From Floridanema evergladense (GTDB taxonomy: Bacteria > Cyanobacteriota > Cyanobacteriia > Cyanobacteriales > Aerosakkonemataceae): a DNA stretch of 64,000 nt. Positions 7,961 through 17,898 of the stretch are shown piece after piece (the first letter of the stretch is position 1; every line of letters begins with the position of its first letter). The notes below the pieces were generated by a model. The model saw only the letters and a list, made by a program, of their open reading frames with translations, did not search any database and was not told the DNA's origin. The stretch lies in assembly GCF_041929205.1 (NCBI RefSeq), contig NZ_JBHFNT010000300.1. One strand, given 5' to 3'. The position numbers and the translations under genes were made by a program.

Positions 7961-8452
7961 TTAAGGGTTAATAATTCTGTGCATATCCAAAACTGGTGGT
8001 GCAATTTCCGTTTGAGTTAGCATATCGTGAATTTGTCCGCGATGATGAGTTTGATGATTAAAAAAGTGAGTAATTAACAACTCAATTGGATCTTCATACA
8101 ACTTTCCCTGATTATTGACATATTTAAGCGTCCCTTTGATAAACTCTTCAGTTAAATTAGCAGCAAAATTTTCAATGCGCCGATCTTCTAATGTTCTTGC
8201 TGCACTTAATTCCGCAAAGTCTTCATATAAAATTGTGTCGAGCTTAATAAAGGGGGTTTCTTGTCCAGTAAAGCGGCTTAACCAAATGCGATCGCCCACC
8301 ATAATATGATTCAGCGTACCATGAATGCTTTTAAAAAATGCAGGTCTGACTCGCTTGAGTTCCACATCCGAAAGCAACGTACAAGTATCGTAAATCCGGT
8401 GATTCGCCAGAGTATTGTAACGCGCCAGCATTTGAAAGTGTTTTTGTAACAT
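7961..8452 (-). CDS. DinB family protein
   Basis: This 163-residue four-helix protein has the DinB/YfiT metal triad: H49 in TLNHIM, and H133 and H137 in NHQTHHRGQ. DinB-fold proteins bind a divalent metal and include thiol-transferases and DNA-damage-induced proteins. The exact reaction cannot be assigned. The length is normal for the family. The gene is convergent with DUF2993 and divergent from the metalloprotease at 8657. Confidence 0.9.
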   Translation of the reverse strand: MLQKHFQMLARYNTLANHRIYDTCTLLSDVELKRVRPAFFKSIHGTLNHIMVGDRIWLSRFTGQETPFIKLDTILYEDFAELSAARTLEDRRIENFAANLTEEFIKGTLKYVNNQGKLYEDPIELLITHFFNHQTHHRGQIHDMLTQTEIAPPVLDMHRIINP

Positions 8453-8656
8453 ATTGTTTTTTAGTAAAAAAAGACACAGGATTTATTTCAAAAGTCTATT
8501 AAGATTCCAGAAATTAATAAATAGCTATTGACTGTTAAAATATTTTCCTTGTATCATACGTAAAAATACTGTGTGATCTAGGTTACTAAAAACGTTAAGC
8601 TATTATTAACAAAGCGGTTGGTAAACATATCAATCGCCTCAAAAGGACATTCGACA

Positions 8657-11347
8657 ATGATACATTGGTTGACAACATTATCTGTCTGCACTGTTTTTTT
8701 GTATAATATTTTACTAGGAAATGTTCAGCAAGAATTAAGCCAAGGCATAAATTATTACTTACAGCAACTCAATGCGCTACCTGCGATCGAAAACATCAGT
8801 AGCGCAGAACTTTTCTTCAAAGATAGCAAAGTAGAAAGATTTCAGCGATTTTCGGAAGTAGTCAGAGACACAGATAAATTAGAAGGTTTATTCACGCTTT
8901 ATCGCTGTCTGGAAGACGATCGAATTTACTTAGAAATTCAGCCAGAACAGTTAAATAAAAGTTACTTAGGTACAGTAACATTAGAATCAGGAATTGGCGA
9001 AAGTGGGATTTATAGTGGACTTGCTTTGCAAGACTTTCTTTTCTACTTCCGGCGCGTCAATAACAGCATACATTTTGTAATTCGTAACGTAAATTTCCGC
9101 ACCACTTCCGAAAAACCAGAACACAAAGCATTAACTCGTTCATTTAGCGACTCAGTGCTTTATGCAGTTCCCATAGTTAGCATTTCTCACCATAAAAAAA
9201 GTATTTTAATTAATTTGGGTGACTTGTTAATGCAAGATTTTGCTGGAATAACTCCCCTATTAAAAAACTCATTATTCACGGACTATCAACTAGCAGAAAA
9301 CAAATCATACTTTGGTGCAGTTAATAGCTTTCCTGAAAACCTAGAAATTGATTCAATTTATAATTTTTCGGCTAATCAAGGGGCAAATTTAATTACTTTA
9401 CCTGATAGCAGAGCCCTAACTCTTCAAGTGCATTATAGCTTTTCCCAATTACCAGAAAATAACGGTTATATTCCCCGACTTGCTGACGAAAGAGTGGGAT
9501 ATTTTATCACTGCTTATCAAGATTTATCAAATTATAATAGCTCCGAATCTTTTGTACGTTATATTAATCGCTGGCATTTGGAACCAGCTGTTACTGATGC
9601 GCCTTTATCTGTGCCGAAAAAACCGATCGTATTTTGGATTGAAAATTCCATACCTTTGGAATATCGAGATGCTATTCGCGAAGGCGCTTTAATGTGGAAT
9701 AAAGCATTTGAAAAAGCAGGTTTTTTCAATGCTATTCAAGTGCAACAAATGCCAGATGACGCTGATTGGCATCCCGCAGATGTACGTTATAATACGATTC
9801 GTTGGTTTAATTCGATCGATGCTTTTTTTGCCAAAGCACCAACCAGAGTTAACCCTTTAACTGGCGAAATATTAGATGCAGATATTATCGTAGATGCCAA
9901 TATGGTGCGTTCTTTGCAACCAGAATATCGTACCTTAATCGAAGGAAGTTCAAATCAAAAATCCTGTAAACTTACAAATTCTAAAACCGAAGTTAGAGCA
10001 GACGATCGCTGTTATGGAATAGAATCTTCTTTACAAGCAGCGATCGGCGCAACAGCAATTTCAATGTTGCCAAATTCGGCGTTAGACAAGGAAAAAATGC
10101 AGGAATATGTGCATCAATATTTGCGTTCTTTAATTGCTCATGAAGTAGGTCACGCTTTAGGTTTGCGACACAACTTTCATGGTAGCACAATGTTATCGCC
10201 ACAAGAATTAAACAATACTGAAATAACACATTCTAAAGGTTTAGTTAGTTCCGTAATGGATTATTTACCTGTGAATTTGGCACCACAGGGAACAGTGCAA
10301 GGTGATTATTTTCCGGCTACAATTGGCCCTTATGATGAATGGGCAATTATGTATGGTTATAAACCGAGTAATTTTGAATCAATTGGGGCAATTATTCCCG
10401 AAGCAGAAAAACCATTTTTAGAGCAAATTGTTGGGAGTTCGCAGCAACCAGAATTAGCTTATGCTACTGATGAAGATATCTGGGATATTAATCCTAATGC
10501 TAATGTCTGGGATATGAGTAATGATGTGTTGGTTTATTCTCAATGGCAAATGGATAATGCTCGTTTAATGTGGCAGAAACTTGACAAAAGTTATCTCATC
10601 AAAGGAGAAAGTTACAGTCAGTTACGGACGGTTTTCGACAAAATATTGATGTATTATTTCCGCAATGCTAATTTAATTGCAGATTATATTGGTGGGCAAA
10701 TTTTTAGACGCAATTATGCTTTAGATGTAAATAACTGGGCTTTTGTACCCACAACTTTGACAAAACAACGTCAAGCTTTAGCTACTTTAAATGAGTATAT
10801 ATTTGCGGAAGATGCTTTTAATTTCTCGCCACAGTTACTCAATCAATTAGCACCTTCTCGCTGGAATCATTGGGGAAATTCTGTACCTATATCTCGTCTT
10901 GATTATCCAATTCACGATCGCATTTTGCGCGTGCAAAGTACGATTCTGCGATCGCTCTTAGATGGCGATCGCTTACATCGTTTATTAGACATAGAACTGA
11001 AAACCTTACCAGGAGAAGCGTTAACAATTCCCGAATTATTTGACACTTTGCAAAACAGCATTTGGACAGAAATTATCGGAGTTGAAGAACTAAAACCAAT
11101 TTCTAGTATTCGCCGTTCTTTGCAAAGAGAACACTTAGATATTTTGCTGGAAATGGTGTTAAGAAAAACAGAAGTTCCTGAAGATGGGCGAACTCTTGCT
11201 TGGTACGAATTACGACAGTTACAAAAAGCGCTTTCTGCAAAGTTGAAAAAAGCAGAGGAAAAGCTTGATATTTATACAATTGCTCATTTGGAAGAAGTTA
11301 GCGATCGAATTACCAAAACCTTAAACGCTTCTTTGTTATCTCGATAA
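8657..11347 (+). CDS. Large zinc-dependent metalloprotease (DUF5117/DUF4953)
   Basis: The protein has about 896 residues, with an N-terminal hydrophobic segment (residues 4-21) acting as signal peptide or anchor. An N-terminal DUF5117-like region precedes the catalytic domain. The extended zinc motif HEVGHALGLRH (495-505) has two His ligands and a general-base Glu, and NFHGS follows. It belongs to the metzincin-like DUF4953 group and is probably periplasmic or outer-membrane associated. The in-frame TTG at 8618 has no good ribosome site, whereas AAGGA at 8643-8647 lies 9 bases before the ATG at 8657, so that start is chosen. The substrate is unknown. Confidence 0.9.
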   Translation: MIHWLTTLSVCTVFLYNILLGNVQQELSQGINYYLQQLNALPAIENISSAELFFKDSKVERFQRFSEVVRDTDKLEGLFTLYRCLEDDRIYLEIQPEQLNKSYLGTVTLESGIGESGIYSGLALQDFLFYFRRVNNSIHFVIRNVNFRTTSEKPEHKALTRSFSDSVLYAVPIVSISHHKKSILINLGDLLMQDFAGITPLLKNSLFTDYQLAENKSYFGAVNSFPENLEIDSIYNFSANQGANLITLPDSRALTLQVHYSFSQLPENNGYIPRLADERVGYFITAYQDLSNYNSSESFVRYINRWHLEPAVTDAPLSVPKKPIVFWIENSIPLEYRDAIREGALMWNKAFEKAGFFNAIQVQQMPDDADWHPADVRYNTIRWFNSIDAFFAKAPTRVNPLTGEILDADIIVDANMVRSLQPEYRTLIEGSSNQKSCKLTNSKTEVRADDRCYGIESSLQAAIGATAISMLPNSALDKEKMQEYVHQYLRSLIAHEVGHALGLRHNFHGSTMLSPQELNNTEITHSKGLVSSVMDYLPVNLAPQGTVQGDYFPATIGPYDEWAIMYGYKPSNFESIGAIIPEAEKPFLEQIVGSSQQPELAYATDEDIWDINPNANVWDMSNDVLVYSQWQMDNARLMWQKLDKSYLIKGESYSQLRTVFDKILMYYFRNANLIADYIGGQIFRRNYALDVNNWAFVPTTLTKQRQALATLNEYIFAEDAFNFSPQLLNQLAPSRWNHWGNSVPISRLDYPIHDRILRVQSTILRSLLDGDRLHRLLDIELKTLPGEALTIPELFDTLQNSIWTEIIGVEELKPISSIRRSLQREHLDILLEMVLRKTEVPEDGRTLAWYELRQLQKALSAKLKKAEEKLDIYTIAHLEEVSDRITKTLNASLLSR

Positions 11348-11448
11348 CATAAAAAAGCAAAAACATTACCAATTATTTCACCCGACTATGCAAAATCTTG
11401 TAATTTATGCTAAATTCTCTGGCAATAGGGTGAAAATGAGGAAAATCG

Positions 11449-11988
11449 ATGAAAATTGTAGAAGAGATCCCTTTGTTAGAAAAGATTCTTGGTGATTGGA
11501 AGGACATTATTGGAAGTCAATATGAACCTTATAAAAATCATGTGTATCGGGTGATAAATTTCTGTTTAATGTTTCATGAATGTAGCCAAGAAGAACTGGA
11601 AAAAATTACCATTGCTGGTTCTTTTCATGACTTGGGAATCTGGTCTAATAATACAGTTGATTATTTACCACCTTCTATAGAATTAGCGAAAAAATACTTG
11701 GAGGAGAGCGATCGAACCCAGTGGTCAACCGAAATCGCATTAATGATAGATGAACACCATAAAATTACCGAATATGCAGATAAGAAATATCCTTTAGTAG
11801 AGGTATTCAGAAAAGCTGACTGGGTTGATGTAACAATGGGTTTAAGAGCATTCGATTTACCAAAAAATGATGTTCAGGAGATAATAGATAAATTTCCAAA
11901 TCTAGGATTTCATGCTAATTTAATGGAATTAACTAAAGCAGAGTTTATCAGACATCCATTTAATTTTCTGCCGATGATGAAATGGTAA
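11449..11988 (+). CDS. HD-domain protein
   Basis: This 179-residue protein shows the metal-binding pattern of HD phosphohydrolases: H31, the H60-D61 doublet in GSFHDLGIW, H103/H104 in DEHHK, and D124 in KADWVD. Such proteins hydrolyse nucleotides or phosphate esters, but no second domain indicates the substrate. It is a stand-alone gene, 101 bases after the metalloprotease, with a TGAGGAAA ribosome site. Confidence 0.85.
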   Translation: MKIVEEIPLLEKILGDWKDIIGSQYEPYKNHVYRVINFCLMFHECSQEELEKITIAGSFHDLGIWSNNTVDYLPPSIELAKKYLEESDRTQWSTEIALMIDEHHKITEYADKKYPLVEVFRKADWVDVTMGLRAFDLPKNDVQEIIDKFPNLGFHANLMELTKAEFIRHPFNFLPMMKW

Positions 11989-12112
11989 AGCTGAGGAGCG
12001 ATCGACTACTTCCTCTTTACTTATGACTGTTCCTTAATCTCCGGTTTTGCTACTTTCGGCAAGGCTTCAAATCGAAGATTTGTGATTTAATAAAAGTGCT
12101 AATTTAGTTGCG

Positions 12113-12156
12113 ATCCCAAATTAGTTCTATTCGTTCCTAAGCTTTTTGTAAGGCTT
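12113..12156. repeat. 44-bp direct repeat, copy 1 (broken gene end)
   Basis: This 44-base segment matches 12635-12678 with one mismatch. On the minus strand it encodes ALQKA, stop, ERIELIWD, the C-terminus of the sugar-binding protein with CAG changed to TAG. Homology ends abruptly on both sides. The two copies bracket the cupin gene. Confidence 0.85.
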
Positions 12157-12176
12157 AATTACTATTGCTCCAGGAA

Positions 12177-12518
12177 TTATACATCTGTTTCCCAAGGATG
12201 TCGGAAATTTTCCCCAACAATAAACCTCGTTGTATTATTGGCAGGATAAGTTTTAACGTAAATAAGACAACCATTTTTTGAAGCTGGGCTATAAGGGCAA
12301 TTTGATCCATACCGTAGCCAACTGTAAGTTGGGTAATCCCCTAATTCATCACTCCAAGTTCCTTCGATAACAAAGATTTCTTTCACCTCAGTCTCAACGA
12401 CATTAGATAGCTTAGTACCAGGCTGCCACCGTTCAACCCAAACTTTTTCCGGGTATCCCACTTGCTTATAGAGAGGTTGAACCTCAATTTCTGCTACAAC
12501 TCCAGTTTGCCAAGGCAA
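12177..12518 (-). CDS. ChrR-like cupin protein, start uncertain
   Basis: The 113 visible residues match the ChrR-type cupin fold: the PWQTG opening, QPGTKL, the EIFVIEGTW strand and YGSNCPYSPASKNGC. ChrR cupins are the zinc-binding half of anti-sigma factors or act alone as cupin proteins. There is no anti-sigma N-terminal domain and no sigma factor nearby. The only in-frame start is a TTG at 12518 without a good ribosome site. The frame stays open upstream to about 12633 without an ATG, so the gene may be 5'-truncated or use a non-standard start. It lies inside the 44-bp repeat pair. Confidence 0.65.
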   Translation of the reverse strand: MPWQTGVVAEIEVQPLYKQVGYPEKVWVERWQPGTKLSNVVETEVKEIFVIEGTWSDELGDYPTYSWLRYGSNCPYSPASKNGCLIYVKTYPANNTTRFIVGENFRHPWETDV

Positions 12519-12625
12519 ATCGAAAATATTCGTTCTTACTTGTTGACGAGTCTTGCCACCGTGTTGGCGTAATTTAACAAAAGTTAGACTCCTACAATTA
12601 AATAATTTATTATTATAACAATAAA

Positions 12626-13963
12626 TTATTTGTTATCCCAAATTAGTTCTATTCGTTCCTGAGCTTTTTGTAAGGCTTTTTTGGGAGATTCACCTAACAA
12701 TGCTGATTCAATTGCTCGACCAAGATTTTCTGATATACGGCTATATCCAGCAATAATTGGTCGATGTCCCGCCCATTTCATTTGTGCTAAAAAGACTTTT
12801 AACACAGGTTTTTGGGCGAGATAATTCTGATAAGCTTCACTTTGACTCGATTTGATGTTAATTGGCAAAAAACCAGTTCCAATACTAAATTCAGTTTGAA
12901 ATTCTTCACTTAAAACATACTCTAAAAACTTTAGTGCCGCTTGCTCTCTTTCCGGCGTAGTTTTCATGACAAATAAGTTCCCTGTGCCCATTACTGTGGC
13001 TCTTTTTTTATCAGCAGGTATGGGAAATACATCAAAATCAACTTTACTTTTGATGATATATGTCCAAGGCCCGGTTAGCTGCATTGCCACGCGCCCATTA
13101 ATAAAATCATCTTCTTCATAACCGCGTTCGGGAGCAGAAAGTTTAGCTGATCGATCTTTGAGAAAATCTTGCCAATATTCTAAGGCAACAATCGCTCCTG
13201 AATCGGTTAAATCTGGGCGATCGTCTTGTACTATTCTTCCTTCTGCACTCAACAAAAAAGGAAACCAAGTGAAAACTGTCCATTCTCCTTTACCAAATGG
13301 TAATAACATTCCATACTGTTCGGGGCGCTTGTCACCATTGCGATCGACTGTCAGTTTTTTCGCCGCTTTTCGCAACTCTTCCCAAGTTTTAGGAACCTCA
13401 GTAATACCAGCTGCGGCAAATAGTTTTGGTCGGTAAAAAACGGCAATATTACCAGTAGTATATGGCACCGACCACAGATGTCCATCTAGCCACAATTCCT
13501 TAATTGTACTTGGGATAATTTCTGACTTTATTGGTAATTTATCTAGCCAATCTTCCAGAGGTCGAATTGCACCCAGTTCAACAAATTGACCTGTAACTTG
13601 CGGATAAAATGCCAAAATATCTGGCGGAGCATTACCGACAACTGCTGTTAATATTTTCGGTAATTGCTGTTCTACTCCACCAGCAAATATAGATTCAACC
13701 TGAATATCAGGATGTGTTTTATTGAATTTATCTACCAGTTTTTCAAACACATCCCGATTAGCCGGAGGATTAATACCTTGCCATAGTGTCAAATGAATTA
13801 TATTATTCTGTTTATTGATATTGATGGAATTTTGACAACTGGATAAAAATACCAGACACAAGCTGAGTAAAATTCCTAAAACAAAAATTTTCTTTTTGAC
13901 CGCTACTGCTTGGATAAAAAAGGCTATGTGATTAAGGAAAAAATTTTTTAAGATCATAAACAT
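12626..13963 (-). CDS. Sugar ABC transporter substrate-binding lipoprotein
   Basis: This 445-residue extracellular solute-binding protein is of family 1 (MalE/UgpB type). The N-terminus has a signal sequence with lipobox LSSC (about 40-43), so it is a lipoprotein in the periplasm. Typical blocks follow: LTLWQGINPP, FNKTHPDIQVE, GNAPPDILAFYP and VPKTWEELRKAAKKL. No permease or ATPase lies beside it, so the rest of the transporter is encoded elsewhere. The long N-terminus before the charged VKKK could mean a later start, but no better codon is seen. The 3' end is duplicated at 12113. Confidence 0.9.
   Translation of the reverse strand: MFMILKNFFLNHIAFFIQAVAVKKKIFVLGILLSLCLVFLSSCQNSININKQNNIIHLTLWQGINPPANRDVFEKLVDKFNKTHPDIQVESIFAGGVEQQLPKILTAVVGNAPPDILAFYPQVTGQFVELGAIRPLEDWLDKLPIKSEIIPSTIKELWLDGHLWSVPYTTGNIAVFYRPKLFAAAGITEVPKTWEELRKAAKKLTVDRNGDKRPEQYGMLLPFGKGEWTVFTWFPFLLSAEGRIVQDDRPDLTDSGAIVALEYWQDFLKDRSAKLSAPERGYEEDDFINGRVAMQLTGPWTYIIKSKVDFDVFPIPADKKRATVMGTGNLFVMKTTPEREQAALKFLEYVLSEEFQTEFSIGTGFLPINIKSSQSEAYQNYLAQKPVLKVFLAQMKWAGHRPIIAGYSRISENLGRAIESALLGESPKKALQKAQERIELIWDNK
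12635..12678. repeat. 44-bp direct repeat, copy 2 (intact gene end)
   Basis: This is the functional copy of the repeat described at 12113. It forms the last codons of the sugar-binding protein gene (KALQKAQERIELIWD). Confidence 0.85.
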
Positions 13964-14186
13964 TCTTTATCATAGATAAAATTAATTATCAACTTTTCTG
14001 ATTGTCAATAAGTAAATTTTATGTGAAAATTCTTGCTGATGATGTATACTTAACAAAAGTTAAATCAAACAATAATACAAGTAAATTTACTAAGGCTAAT
14101 TATATATTGATTGCCAAATAAAGAATTACTCAATGTTTGATTTTTTTGGGATTCGCGTCAGCATTAATTTATTTAGGGTTTCAATT

Positions 14187-15104
14187 ATGAATAGTAACCT
14201 AATTCAAGAAAAAATTGAAAAATTTTTATCTTTTCTAAATAAAGAGTATCCTGATACATCAATAGTTATGTATGATGTTGGTGCTAGATATGGAATTCAT
14301 TATCTCTATGCAGAATTATTGAAGTATCCAAATTTTAGCGTCATTGGATTTGAGCCAGATGAAGCAGAAGCATCTAAACTGAATGAGAATAATATGTCTG
14401 GAATCAGACAAACATTTCCGGTGGCTTTGGCTGAATCTGAAGGGACTAGAACATTGTATATTACTAAACATCCTGCTTGCTCCTCTCTTTACCCTCCTAA
14501 TACAAAGATACTGAGTGATTATTTAATATCGGATTTGTTGGAAGTTGTTGATACTAGGTTGATCGACACCATATCACTTGATGAATTTATCGACAAATTT
14601 GAAGTAGCTAAACCTCATTACCTGAAACTTGATATTCAAGGAGCAGAATATGATGTACTCAAAGGCGGAAAATCAGCATTAACTAATAATATAGTGGGAA
14701 TATTTTTAGAAACCCACTTGCAAGAAATATATCATGGAGCTGGCTTATTTTCTGATATTCATAACTTACTAACTCAGCTATGCTTCAAATTAATTTATTG
14801 TCAATATAATCCTAATTTGGGAGGAGAAATCGTTGAATTAGATGTAGCTTATGTGAAAAATATTCAGTCTTTAAATACCACGATCGATATCATGAGAGCA
14901 ATAATGTTTTGTTTAGTTCATAGTAACTTAGAATTTGCTGCCAACATAGTTAGAGGTTCGATTCTTGATGAGACCAAGAAAATGAGTATTTTGGAAATTT
15001 TAGAGCAACCACTGCATCTTCAGGAGAGGGTAGTTGATTCAGAAGATTTATATATTAACAGTAAAGTAGAACTAAGAAAAATTCAAGAAGACTGGTGGAA
15101 ATAA
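14187..15104 (+). CDS. FkbM family methyltransferase
   Basis: The FkbM fold is shown by YDVGARYGIHYLYAE (SAM motif I), FEPDEAEA (acidic ribose ligand) and LKLDIQGAEYDVL (family signature). FkbM enzymes O-methylate sugars or polyketides. The glycosyltransferase gene starting 4 bases downstream suggests a glycan substrate. An in-frame ATG at 14133 exists, but TTAGGG lies 7 bases before the ATG at 14187, so that start (MNSNLIQEKIEK) is preferred, giving 305 residues. About 90 residues follow the FkbM core and match nothing I recognise. Confidence 0.88.
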   Translation: MNSNLIQEKIEKFLSFLNKEYPDTSIVMYDVGARYGIHYLYAELLKYPNFSVIGFEPDEAEASKLNENNMSGIRQTFPVALAESEGTRTLYITKHPACSSLYPPNTKILSDYLISDLLEVVDTRLIDTISLDEFIDKFEVAKPHYLKLDIQGAEYDVLKGGKSALTNNIVGIFLETHLQEIYHGAGLFSDIHNLLTQLCFKLIYCQYNPNLGGEIVELDVAYVKNIQSLNTTIDIMRAIMFCLVHSNLEFAANIVRGSILDETKKMSILEILEQPLHLQERVVDSEDLYINSKVELRKIQEDWWK

Positions 15105-15108
15105 GATT

Positions 15109-16182
15109 ATGCAAATATCAGCAAATAAATTATTGTTTATTTCTACTCCTGTTGGTGCGTTAGGTACAGGTATTGGAGGTGGTGTTGAACTGACACTATT
15201 TAACATTACCAAAGAGATGACGCGACGAGGATACAAGGTGGAAGTTATCGCACCACAGGGCTCTGTCATGCAGCCATTTATTGTGAAAGAAATTTCTGGG
15301 GAATTACAGATACCAGGACAAACACAAACCCGCACTAGCCCAATTACAATGCCAAAAAATTCTGTTTTGGCAAATATGTGGGAATATGCACGACAAGTGC
15401 AAGCTGAGTATGATTTAATTGTGAATTTTGCTTATGATTGGCTTCCTTTTTATTTGACACCATTTTTTCAGATTCCGATCGCTCATCTCATCAGCATGGC
15501 TTCTTATACAGATGCGATGGATCGGATTATTGAACAGGTAGCAACTAAATTTCCAGGTACTATTGGCGTTCACACTCAAACACAAGCAGCGACTTTTCAG
15601 TTGGAACAGGAATGTACTTGTTTGCTGAATGGCTTGGATTTATCGATTTATCAGTTTTGTGTTCAACCCAGTCATAATTTGGCGTGGGTAGGTAGAATAA
15701 CACCGGAAAAAGGACTAGAAGATGCTGTAGCAGCTGCAAAAATTGCTGGCATTCCTCTGAAAATTTTTGGGGTGATACAGGATGAAACTTATTGGCAAAA
15801 TATTTGTCAAGACTACCCAACTGAAACAATAAAATACATGGGCTTTTTATCTACATTTGAATTACAAAAAGAACTAAGTAAATGTTTGGGATTGTTAGTC
15901 ACTTCCCGTGTAGTAGAAGCTTTTGGTAATGTTGCTATTGAAGCGTTAGCCTGTGGAGTGCCTTTAATTGCTTATCGGCGGGGTGGTTTGACAGAAATTG
16001 TCCAGGAGGGCAAAACTGGCTTTTTGGTAGAACCGGATAGTGTGCCAGGTTTGGTGGATGCTATTAGTCGGTTAAATGAAATCGATCGCTATGCTTGTCG
16101 GCAACAAGCAGAAGCAACATATTCTTTGGAGGCGATGGGCGATCGCGTGGAAAAATGGTTTAAAGGTATTCTCAATAGATGA
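15109..16182 (+). CDS. Family 4 glycosyltransferase
   Basis: This 357-residue GT-B enzyme starts with the glycine-rich GIGGGVELTLFN acceptor loop. Its C-terminal half has GRITPEKGLEDAVAA and the retaining E-x7-E motif in EAFGNVAIEALACGVPLI. It transfers a sugar from a nucleotide-sugar donor, with donor and acceptor unknown. It forms a two-gene operon with the FkbM methyltransferase (4-base gap), and together they could make a methylated glycan. Confidence 0.92.
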   Translation: MQISANKLLFISTPVGALGTGIGGGVELTLFNITKEMTRRGYKVEVIAPQGSVMQPFIVKEISGELQIPGQTQTRTSPITMPKNSVLANMWEYARQVQAEYDLIVNFAYDWLPFYLTPFFQIPIAHLISMASYTDAMDRIIEQVATKFPGTIGVHTQTQAATFQLEQECTCLLNGLDLSIYQFCVQPSHNLAWVGRITPEKGLEDAVAAAKIAGIPLKIFGVIQDETYWQNICQDYPTETIKYMGFLSTFELQKELSKCLGLLVTSRVVEAFGNVAIEALACGVPLIAYRRGGLTEIVQEGKTGFLVEPDSVPGLVDAISRLNEIDRYACRQQAEATYSLEAMGDRVEKWFKGILNR

Positions 16183-16283
16183 TGCCAGATCTTAATATCC
16201 GGGGTTTAATATTGGGATTTACTTTTCTAGGTACAAGCTATGCGATCGCTCCTACCTTAACAGCAAATTCTTGCATTTTGCCC

Positions 16284-17093
16284 CTACTCGCTGCCAAATC
16301 CTTGAGTAAAAATCCCATCTATTTCCGATTGAAAAATGTATTCATAATCAAACCTCAAAGAATGAGGATGGCGAATTATCGAAAATCCAAAATCGCTAAC
16401 AACTTCTGTAGAGAAAGCAAACATAACTAGCTCGATTAGTCGCTTTTCAGCGATATTAGGTACTTGCACGAAGTAATCATGTTTTTCAAAGAAAACTTTT
16501 TCATGTTTGGGGACAATTATGCCATTTAATCTATGAGATGTTTGGATCGGTTTGATGATATTTTTAATAAAAGTTCCCGGAGATTTTTGCAAAGCTGTTA
16601 ATCGTTCATGTTGTGCCCAACTCATTTGGTAAATCATTTTCAACAATTCAAAACCCAAAATGTAGTTGAAAACGCTGTTTCGTTCTTTAGTACTTAGAAC
16701 TAAACGTAAAGCTGATTCCAAGTATAGATCGGGCTTGCGCCGTAAATCTTGAGAGGAATGAATAAAAGATTGCCGGACATAACTTTTTAAAAGTGTCTGA
16801 TTAATCTCTGTATTAATATAAAATCTTTGTAAGTAGCTTTGTAATTGCTGTTGCGCGTCTCGATCTTGCAACATTCGAGCAACTAAACCATCAGCAGTAT
16901 AATCATCTAAAAAGTCTGCTTGTACTTCTGGAGAAGCAGCGCATAGTAAATGACACAAAGACAAAACATAACGGCGCTGTTCCCAAGGTAAACTTTCAGC
17001 CCATTCTCTAGCAGGTGGGGGTAATTTTTCCAGCATACTTTTAGCAGTATTGGATTCAGCGAGGTGAGTTGTTTGAGAGTTGAGTTCAGTCAT
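16284..17093 (-). CDS. Conserved cyanobacterial protein of unknown function
   Basis: This 269-residue protein is soluble and mostly helical. It has conserved-looking blocks SLPWEQRRYVLSLCHLLCAASPE, LDDYTADGLVARML and, near the C-terminus, FDYEYIF. Similar cyanobacterial proteins are sometimes labelled cobyrinic acid a,c-diamide synthase in databases. I see no P-loop or amidotransferase motif to support that, so I leave it unnamed. It is convergent with the GT4 gene and about 200 bases from maf. Confidence 0.8.
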   Translation of the reverse strand: MTELNSQTTHLAESNTAKSMLEKLPPPAREWAESLPWEQRRYVLSLCHLLCAASPEVQADFLDDYTADGLVARMLQDRDAQQQLQSYLQRFYINTEINQTLLKSYVRQSFIHSSQDLRRKPDLYLESALRLVLSTKERNSVFNYILGFELLKMIYQMSWAQHERLTALQKSPGTFIKNIIKPIQTSHRLNGIIVPKHEKVFFEKHDYFVQVPNIAEKRLIELVMFAFSTEVVSDFGFSIIRHPHSLRFDYEYIFQSEIDGIFTQGFGSE

Positions 17094-17292
17094 AACCTGA
17101 AACCAGGGGATAGTAAGGAAGAACTTGAGCCAGAATATTACTAAGGTAAAAAATGTTTAATTACTGGAACTCAAAAAGTACGCAAGTAATGAACTACCTT
17201 CGCCTTAGTTTTATTCCATCTACCACTAGTATTCCCAAAGATCTGCAAATAAACCCACTCTTTTGTTTAACTATTTTTAATAACTAAGTTAA

Positions 17293-17898
17293 CTAAAAAC
17301 TCCAAAAGTCGGTGACATTGTATCCAAGTTCGTCTAACATCCGACGCAGTAAGGGTAAGCTGAGTCCGATCACGTTGCTGTAACAACCGGAGATTTTTTC
17401 GATGAAAAGACCTCCTTTACCTTCTAATGCAAAGCATCCTGCACATTTGAGAGGTTCGCCAGTGGCAACATAAGCAGCAATTTGTCGATCGCTAATGTCA
17501 GCAAAATAAACCTCACTCACCTGATAACGGACTAAAGTTTTACCCTGTTGTAAGTCGATTAAAGCATGACCTGTTAACAATTCGCCAACTTTAGAACGCA
17601 TTTTTTGCCAACGAGCGATCGCTTCAGCTGCATCAGCGGGTTTTCCGTAAATTTCTCCTTCCATTGCCAAAACTGAATCACAACTTAATACTAACCCTTC
17701 AGTTTGTTGCGCTGCCACTGTTTCCCCCTTTCGCAGCGCCAAAGTCTTCACTAATTCTTTAGGATCGCTAATATTTACCTGTGACTCATCATAATTACTG
17801 GGTAAAACAAGAGGATTAATTCCCACATTTTGTAACAGGCGAAGCCTTGCTGGAGAAGCTGAAGCTAAAATAAAATTTGGCATTTTTTTATTCATCAT
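17293..17898 (-). CDS. maf: Maf-like nucleoside triphosphate pyrophosphatase
   Basis: The protein has the Maf signature ILASASPARLRLL, the Asp-containing VLSCDSVLAMEGEIYGKP, and the C-terminal CYSNVIGLSLPLL. Maf proteins are house-cleaning enzymes that hydrolyse non-canonical nucleoside triphosphates. The 201-residue length is typical. Translation may start at 17898 or at the internal Met before PNFILAS (17883). Confidence 0.95.
   Translation of the reverse strand: MMNKKMPNFILASASPARLRLLQNVGINPLVLPSNYDESQVNISDPKELVKTLALRKGETVAAQQTEGLVLSCDSVLAMEGEIYGKPADAAEAIARWQKMRSKVGELLTGHALIDLQQGKTLVRYQVSEVYFADISDRQIAAYVATGEPLKCAGCFALEGKGGLFIEKISGCYSNVIGLSLPLLRRMLDELGYNVTDFWSF

Noticed and set aside
16179..16430. 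Open frame overlapping the GT4 stop and the 16284 gene
   Set aside because: It runs antisense to the conserved 269-residue gene, has no family resemblance and degenerates into basic residues.
16284..17093. Label cobyrinic acid a,c-diamide synthase for this gene
   Set aside because: The protein lacks the P-loop and glutamine amidotransferase domain of CobB/CbiA, so the name is not supported.
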